Source: Saccoglossus kowalevskii
Taxonomy: Eukaryota; Hemichordata; Enteropneusta; Harrimaniidae
Direction: 5' to 3'
DNA length: 24,049 nt
Assembly (NCBI RefSeq): GCF_000003605.2
Contig: NW_003143812.1
Coordinates: 105,529 to 129,577, forward strand
The position numbers and the translations under genes were made by a program. Below are positions 19,662-24,049 of the stretch, in pieces; positions within the stretch are counted from its first letter, which is position 1; the number at the start of each line of letters is the position of its first letter. Below the pieces are notes generated by a model. It was not told where the DNA came from. It was given only the letters and a program-made list of their open reading frames with translations, and made no database searches.

Positions 19662-20430
19662 AACAATCTGAGAAATTCCCTTCTAATTTGGGATTTAATG
19701 AAATTTTGTATAAGGGGTCTTACAATTACCTATTCAAAGAAAAGAGCTGCAGAAAAAACGAAAGAAGATTCAGAAACTAAATGTTGAAATACTAGCCTTG
19801 GAATTGGAATATAATTCGGATCCATCGGAACAGCTGTTGGATAGGCTTGAAGGCGAAAGAAAATCACTAGAAGAAGAATATGACTATATAACGGAAGGGT
19901 GTATAATTAGGTCGAGAGCAGATTGCTACGAATTTGGGGGGAAAAATTCAAAATATTTTCTTGGCCTAGAAAAGGCTAGCCAGCCTAAAATTCAGATAAA
20001 TAATTTAATTGATAAAACAGGAAATATAATACATGGGGAAGAGAATATTTTATCAGAAATCGGGAAACTTTATTCAGAATTGTTCCGATCAAAAGTTGTG
20101 ACTGATAATACAAACATTGAGACATTTGTGAACCCATTGAGACTTCCCCATTTAAAAGAATCTGACAACAATCTTTGTGAGGGTCCAATTACATTGAAGG
20201 AAGCTTACGATGCTTTGCAAAAAATTCAAAATAATAAAACACCGGGGAATTATGGTCTTAGTGCCGAATTTTATAAAACATTTTGGGCTTTGGTGGAACC
20301 CTGTGTGGTGAAAGCGTTGAAATATGGGTATGATATGGGTAAATTATCAATTACACAAAGACATCATTACTCCCTAAACAAGGAAAGGACCTCAGATTTA
20401 TTAAAAATTGGCGCCCCATATCGCTGTTAA
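19662..20430 (+). pseudogene. LINE ORF2 linker and RT N-terminal part
   Basis: A 210-codon frame starts at 19798: LEGERKSLEEEYDYITEGCI is a coiled region, then IRSRADCYEFGGKNSKYFLG matches the R.R..W.E.GEK.T.YF conserved block. Then INNLIDKTGNIIHGEENIL and ALQKIQNNKTPGNYGLSAEF (usual K.PG.DGL..EFYK) follow. This is the fingers part of RT before motif 1. The end of the frame drifts into a wrong reading near 20370. Confidence 0.88.
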
Positions 20431-21423
20431 ATTTGGATTATAAGATTGCGGCTAAATGTGTTGCCTTGAGAGTGGAGAACGTATTACCCTCCCTTATTTC
20501 TGAGCTCCAGTCTGCTTTTGTTAACGTCTGATAGATGACCTTATGAACTACACAAAAGACAGGAATATACCTGGAATTTTATTTTGCATTGATTTTGAAA
20601 AGGCATTTGACTCTTTGGAATGTCAATATATTTTTGCTGTTCTAAAGAAATATAATTTTGGGGAGCCATTTATTAATTGGATTCATTGTTTCTACTCTGA
20701 TATTTGTGTTGTGTAATGAACAAAGGTTTTTCAACTGGGTATTTTAACATGAATCGAGGTGTAAGACAAGGTGACCCTTTATCTCCGGCTTTGTTTATTT
20801 TAAGTTTGGAACCTTTACTAAATGCTGTATCTGAAAATAATAAAATAAATGGTATTCAGATTGGTCCAAATCAAGTGAAATACACTGCTTATGCAGATGA
20901 TCTCACCACTTTTGTTAGAGACTTGGCTTCTGCTACGGAACTATTTAGCAAATTGGACTGTTTTAGTGCTGTATCTGGGCTGAAGGTAAATGCGGATAAA
21001 ACGGAAGCAATGTGGATAGGTAGCTGGAGGCACCAAAATGACGAACCTTTAAAATTAAAATGGTGTTCAGATTGTGTTCAAATTGTCGGTATATATTTTT
21101 CATATAACGACGATTTTGCGACTTCAATGAATTGTGAAAAATATCTTGTGTCAGTTGGAAAGCTTTTAAATTTTTGGATTTGTCGTAATTCATCTTTACT
21201 CGGTATTAGATCTTTAGCTATTTCAAAACTACTGTATACTTCTAACCTTATTTCCGTTCCTAAATCGGAATTAGTTAAACTCAACTCGATGTTTTATAAT
21301 TCCCTCTGGAACGGTCCTGATAAGATCGCCAGAAACACTGTGATTGATAATATGTTAAAGGGGGGGTTTGGCTATGCCGGATTTATTGAGCATGTATGTT
21401 GGAGCAAAAGAAAATTGGGTTAA
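20395..21423 (+). pseudogene. LINE ORF2 reverse transcriptase palm and thumb
   Basis: The fragments in order are NWRPISLLNLDYKIAAKCVA (20408 on), then IDFEKAFDSLE with the first catalytic aspartate, NRGVRQGDPLSPALFILSLE (from 20751) and the YADD box at 20890-20901. SGLKVNADKTEAMWIG and the Tx1/L1-type end LNSMFYNSLWNGPDKIAR...GGFG follow. The frame is open from 20704 to 21423. Upstream it is broken by stops at about 20530 and 20714. It is a standard LINE RT, but not functional as a whole. Confidence 0.93.
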
Positions 21424-22484
21424 AAAGTACTTTATTAACAATTACCATCCATGGAAACAAGTTTTTGATTGGTATCTTAATTCGGTAGGTGGAGCAAATT
21501 TGTTGTCCTAGTGTAATTTTAAGAGGGGAATGTTATCGATAAACTTACCACCCTTTTACGAGTCTGTTCTTCATGCATGGTCGTCAGTAAATTTACATAA
21601 ACCCCGGGAAATCTTCAAGAAATCGCAAGTGAGAGTATTTGGAACAATCAAAATATTATTATTCAAGGAAAATCTATCTTTTATAGAGAATTATATAACA
21701 TAGGTATAGTTTATATTACAGATTTATATGACAAGAATGGTAAAATTCTGTCTTGGGATCTATTGGTTAATCGTAAAAAAGGTTTGGTCTTGTGGATGCA
21801 ATTCCGAAAACTTGACATATTAAATGTTCTTATGTTGTTAGACCCACTCTCCCAGTAAAGTGATGGTAAAATTATATTTATTAGCAAAATGTCTACGAGA
21901 ATCTTTACCCAAATACTAGTTAAAAGGAAATTTTCACCCCCGAAAAGCGAAATATACTACCAAAATGTGTTTCCTACTATAACTTTAGACTGGAAAAAAT
22001 TGTATGCACTTCCGTAAAAGATTACAATAGAATCCAAGTCACGTGCGTTTATTTTTAAATTTTGAGAAATATACTATATATTAATTTTATTTTATTTAAA
22101 ATGCCCCCAGCTTAATGCATCATCTCCCCTGTGTACTTTTTGTAAAAAAACAGATGAAACTTTACTACATTTATTTGTAGACTGCCAATATTCAAAGGAG
22201 CTTTGGTGTAAAGTATTTCATAACTGGGGCAAATTTTTAAATCTAGACAGTCTTCCAGATAAACTACTACTTGAGGATGGACATTTTAGTACTATTACAA
22301 ATCAGGTTATATTACTTGCGAAACGGGCTATATACACTGCTAGGTGTCAAGATACCTTACCCAGTTTCATAGTATTAAAACATTTAGTGTTGAATATTTT
22401 AAAAAAAATGAAAAATATATTGCAACTCGTAAAAATATTATGGAGCATCATGTTAATAAATGGGGTAATTTTCCAGTCGAATAG
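21424..22484 (+). pseudogene. LINE ORF2 C-terminal domain with Cys/His motif
   Basis: After the RT frame, PPFYESVLHAWSSVN and SIFYRELYNIGIVYITDLYD are readable in alternate frames and match L1/Tx1 ORF2 tails. The CTFCKKTDETLLHLFVDC box (about 22133-22183) gives the C-x2-C-x-H-x-C arrangement typical of these tails. KYIATRKN...HHVNKWGNFPVE ends at TAG 22482-22484. Several stops and shifts interrupt it. Confidence 0.8.
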
Positions 22485-22584
22485 GTCAAATTTTATGTTC
22501 TTCACTTTACTCTGATAATTTGTTGTATTTGTGATTGTGTTGTACTTGTTAGTTCTGTTTCCTATTCATGTATTGTTAATTGAA
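22485..22584 (+). other. LINE 3' UTR
   Basis: One hundred bases between the ORF2 stop and the right target-site duplication. It is T-rich with no poly-A tail. It probably contained the recognition sequence for the element's own RT. Confidence 0.7.
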
Positions 22585-22590
22585 AACTCA
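22585..22590. repeat. Right target-site duplication of the LINE (AACTCA)
   Basis: It is identical to 18130-18135. Six bases is shorter than usual for L1 but compatible with Tx1-like elements. Confidence 0.65.
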
Positions 22591-22971
22591 TTAGTCCTAA
22601 TAATTTTCTAAGTTCCCCTACTGTAGCTGTTTTTTATCTTTCAAAACTCCAACAGCTATTGTATCTTGTGAGTCCGGTTCATATACTTTATCTGAGATTA
22701 TCCTACCAAAATATCATACTTTGCGTTTAAACATGGTACATATTTTCGGCTTCAGTTTGCTTGTGGAGTAGAAGTTTTCTGATGTCTTCTACATGATCTT
22801 CACATGTTTTAGCGTGAACTAAAACGTCATCTAAGTATGGCTCACATATTTCATGACTCAACCTGTCAAGCATTCCTCCATATAGCGTTCATATTCATTT
22901 GGTGCATTACGTAAGCCAAATGGGATTCGGGTTCATTCATACTGTCCCCAAGGTGTGATGAAATAGCCCTT
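22591..22971 (-). pseudogene. Gypsy reverse transcriptase, middle part
   Basis: On the - strand: FITPWGQYE, RIPFGLRNAPNEYERYMEEC, then EPYLDDVLVHA with the catalytic YLDD at 22826-22837. Further on, FGRIISDKVYEPD and VGELRKLLGLMS, the last matching the T..ELR.FLGL..YY..FI connection block. The next residues continue at 18135 on the other side of the LINE. In-frame stops and shifts occur between pieces. Blocks before FITPWG, including the first catalytic aspartate, are missing. Confidence 0.9.
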
Positions 22972-23397
22972 CTATAACATTATACCCAATGCAGTGACTA
23001 ACATCAGTACTTTTAATTCTTTGGTACTTGGATCCCTGGAAGTCAGATGAAAATCGAACTCTGTCTAACCTGAATAGGGTATATCTGTACCATTCATTGC
23101 TTCCACATTCAGGGTTGTGCCGATCTCAAGAAGTTCTTCAATTTGGTTTAGTGGATTATCTGGAAGGTTATGCATTGTTCATGCATTGGAGATGACACAT
23201 AATTGAGTTAAGTAATATTGATAGTTCATTTTCTGACTACACTGTTGAATGTTGTTCTTGGCCGTTAGATCATGAAGTTGCTGTATCATTTTACAGTACA
23301 CTGTGTTTTCTTTCCAGTGTTTTTTGACAGTCGTTGGCCTACACCATTATTACAAGCAGAGCATTATTGACTTATTTCTTGGTCTGGTTTCCGGCAA
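22972..23397 (-). pseudogene. Gypsy protease remnant
   Basis: The - strand reads LPDNPLNQIEELLEIGTTLN, then VEAMNGTDIPYSG-stop-TEFDF and GYNVIE. This matches the second half of gypsy retropepsins (LT.ANG..IP..G...V.F ... I.G.NVIE). The D-T/S-G active-site loop should lie at about 23180-23280 but is not readable in one frame. Right after NVIE the sequence jumps to the RT FITPWG block, so the intervening region has been deleted. Confidence 0.65.
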
Positions 23398-23742
23398 TCA
23401 TTTCAAGTGTAGGACTAGTCTTGTGACTTGGTTACTCCATGTCCCGTCTGCAAAACCGATCTCCGTTTCCCGCGAGTTTCCTAGGTGACTTGCATCCAGC
23501 TTTAAAATGTTCACTGCTGCCAGACCTAAAGCAGTGGTTAAAGTTCTTTTTCCCACCTTCTCAACAATTATTACACTCAAATGGTTTGAATCCTTTATTG
23601 TCTCGCTGGATTCTAGTTTCTGTTGTGACTGATTATTCAAAGTCACTACTTCTTTCATCGCTGCCATTGCTGCTGCTATCCTAGCCATAATTTCTTCTTT
23701 CATTATTGGTATATTAGTCCCATGCAGTGAATGAAGTTTCAT
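23398..23742 (-). pseudogene. Gypsy gag C-terminal fragment with damaged zinc knuckle
   Basis: The open frame starts inside the tandem array and contains an alanine/methionine-rich helix (EEIMARIAAAMAAMKEVV), then a Q/S-rich linker. The neighbouring frame at about 23537-23575 reads KPFECNNC-stop-EGG, with a later cysteine in HCF, which looks like a CCHC knuckle that has lost its histidine and gained a stop. Nucleic-acid-binding knuckles sit at the end of gag, so this fits the protease remnant that follows. The 114-codon frame itself is out of frame with the knuckle. Confidence 0.6.
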
Positions 23743-24049
23743 TATTGGTATAATAGTCCCATGTAGTGAATGAAGTTCATAATTGGTATAATAGTCCCAT
23801 GTAGTGAATGAAGTTCATTATTGGTATGATAGTCCCATGCAGTGAATGAAGTTTCACTATTGGTATAATAGTGCCATGTAGTGAATGAAGTTCATTATTG
23901 GTATAATAGTCCCATGTAGTGAATAGAGTTTCATTATTGGTATGATAGTCCCATGTAGGGAATAAAGTTCCATTATTGGTATAATAGTCCCATGTGGTAA
24001 ATAGAGTTCAATTATTTGTATAATAGTCTCATGCAGTGAATGAAGTTCT
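23699..24049. repeat. Tandem array, 38/39-bp unit, about nine copies
   Basis: The unit carries ATTATTGGTATAATAGTCCC, then ATGTAGTGAATGAAGTTC. Copies of ATTATTGG or close variants start at about 23702, 23741, 23779, 23817, 23856, 23894, 23933, 23972 and 24011, with spacings 39, 38, 38, 39, 38, 39, 39 and 39. The copies differ by a few substitutions, so the array is not brand new. It runs off the window, so its full size is unknown. It starts where the gypsy gag coding similarity ends. Confidence 0.95.

Larger units (their letters stand above)
18136..22584 (+). mobile_element. 5'-truncated L1/Tx1-like non-LTR retrotransposon (LINE)
   Basis: It carries an ORF1 remnant, an APE-type endonuclease, a reverse transcriptase with RQGDPLSP and YADD, a C-terminal Cys/His region and a short 3' UTR, about 4.45 kb in all. 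It is flanked by AACTCA on both sides and sits inside the gypsy RT, in the opposite orientation. It begins in mid-ORF1, as expected for incomplete target-primed reverse transcription. There is no poly-A tail; the 3' end reads TATTGTTAATTGAA. The RT order and the ORF1 type suggest L1 or Tx1. Frameshifts and stops make it inactive. Confidence 0.9.
15063..23742 (-). mobile_element. Degenerate Ty3/gypsy LTR retrotransposon, interrupted by a LINE
   Basis: Reading on the - strand from high to low coordinates, the order is gag zinc knuckle, protease remnant, RT with YLDD, [LINE 18136-22584], RNase H, H2C2 integrase, DD35E core, C-terminal domain and polypurine tract. RT then RNase H then integrase is the Ty3/gypsy order. 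Every domain is broken by stops and shifts, and the stretch between protease and the middle of RT is missing. The 5' LTR and most of gag are absent or replaced by the tandem array at 23699-24049. Confidence 0.88.

Noticed and set aside
23303-23684. + strand open frames near the window end
   Set aside because: They are antisense to the gypsy gag/protease remnant.
23699-24049. CRISPR array
   Set aside because: The 38/39-bp units are repeated head to tail without unique spacers, so this is a minisatellite.
1-24049. tRNA, rRNA or prokaryotic defence genes
   Set aside because: No complete tRNA cloverleaf, rRNA segment or prokaryotic gene cluster could be seen by eye.

Overview
The window looks like AT-rich, gene-poor animal DNA made mostly of decayed retrotransposons. 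There are no bacterial operons, tRNA or rRNA genes, or CRISPR arrays. Belpao, Ty3/gypsy and L1/Tx1-type non-LTR elements together, plus candidate short exons with GT/AG borders, point to a metazoan, probably a marine invertebrate. The species cannot be read from the sequence.

Layout. (1) 1-7142 is mostly unexplained DNA. It holds two candidate host exons on the + strand (995-1336 and 3974-4120), both flanked by splice-like sites and both phase 1-1. It also holds a reverse-transcriptase-like relic on the - strand (1799-2068) and a short retroelement-like peptide relic (5839-5985, +). (2) 7143-12879 (-) is a nearly full-length but dead BEL/Pao LTR retrotransposon. Its order is gag (coiled coil, DUF1759-like, zinc knuckles), retropepsin, RT, RNase H, integrase and C-terminal domain, broken by frameshifts and nonsense codons. 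No matching LTR pair is visible. (3) 13050-15062 has no recognisable gene; its upper part is probably the 3' LTR of the next element. (4) 15063-24049 (-) is a degenerate Ty3/gypsy element. From high to low coordinates it has a gag remnant with zinc knuckle, a protease remnant, RT, then RNase H, integrase and a polypurine tract. (5) 18136-22584 (+) is a 5'-truncated L1/Tx1-like LINE inserted within the gypsy RT coding region, flanked by a 6-bp duplication AACTCA. (6) 23699-24049 is a 38/39-bp tandem array that replaces the expected upstream gag region and runs off the window end.

The best-supported story is a nested transposon history. The gypsy element inserted first, the LINE later inserted into its RT in the opposite orientation, and both decayed. 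The gypsy copy also lost the segment between protease and the middle of RT. I found no convincing undescribed functional system. The most useful leads are the nested insertion, the tandem array abutting gag, the symmetric phase-1 exons, and a few unexplained short open frames.
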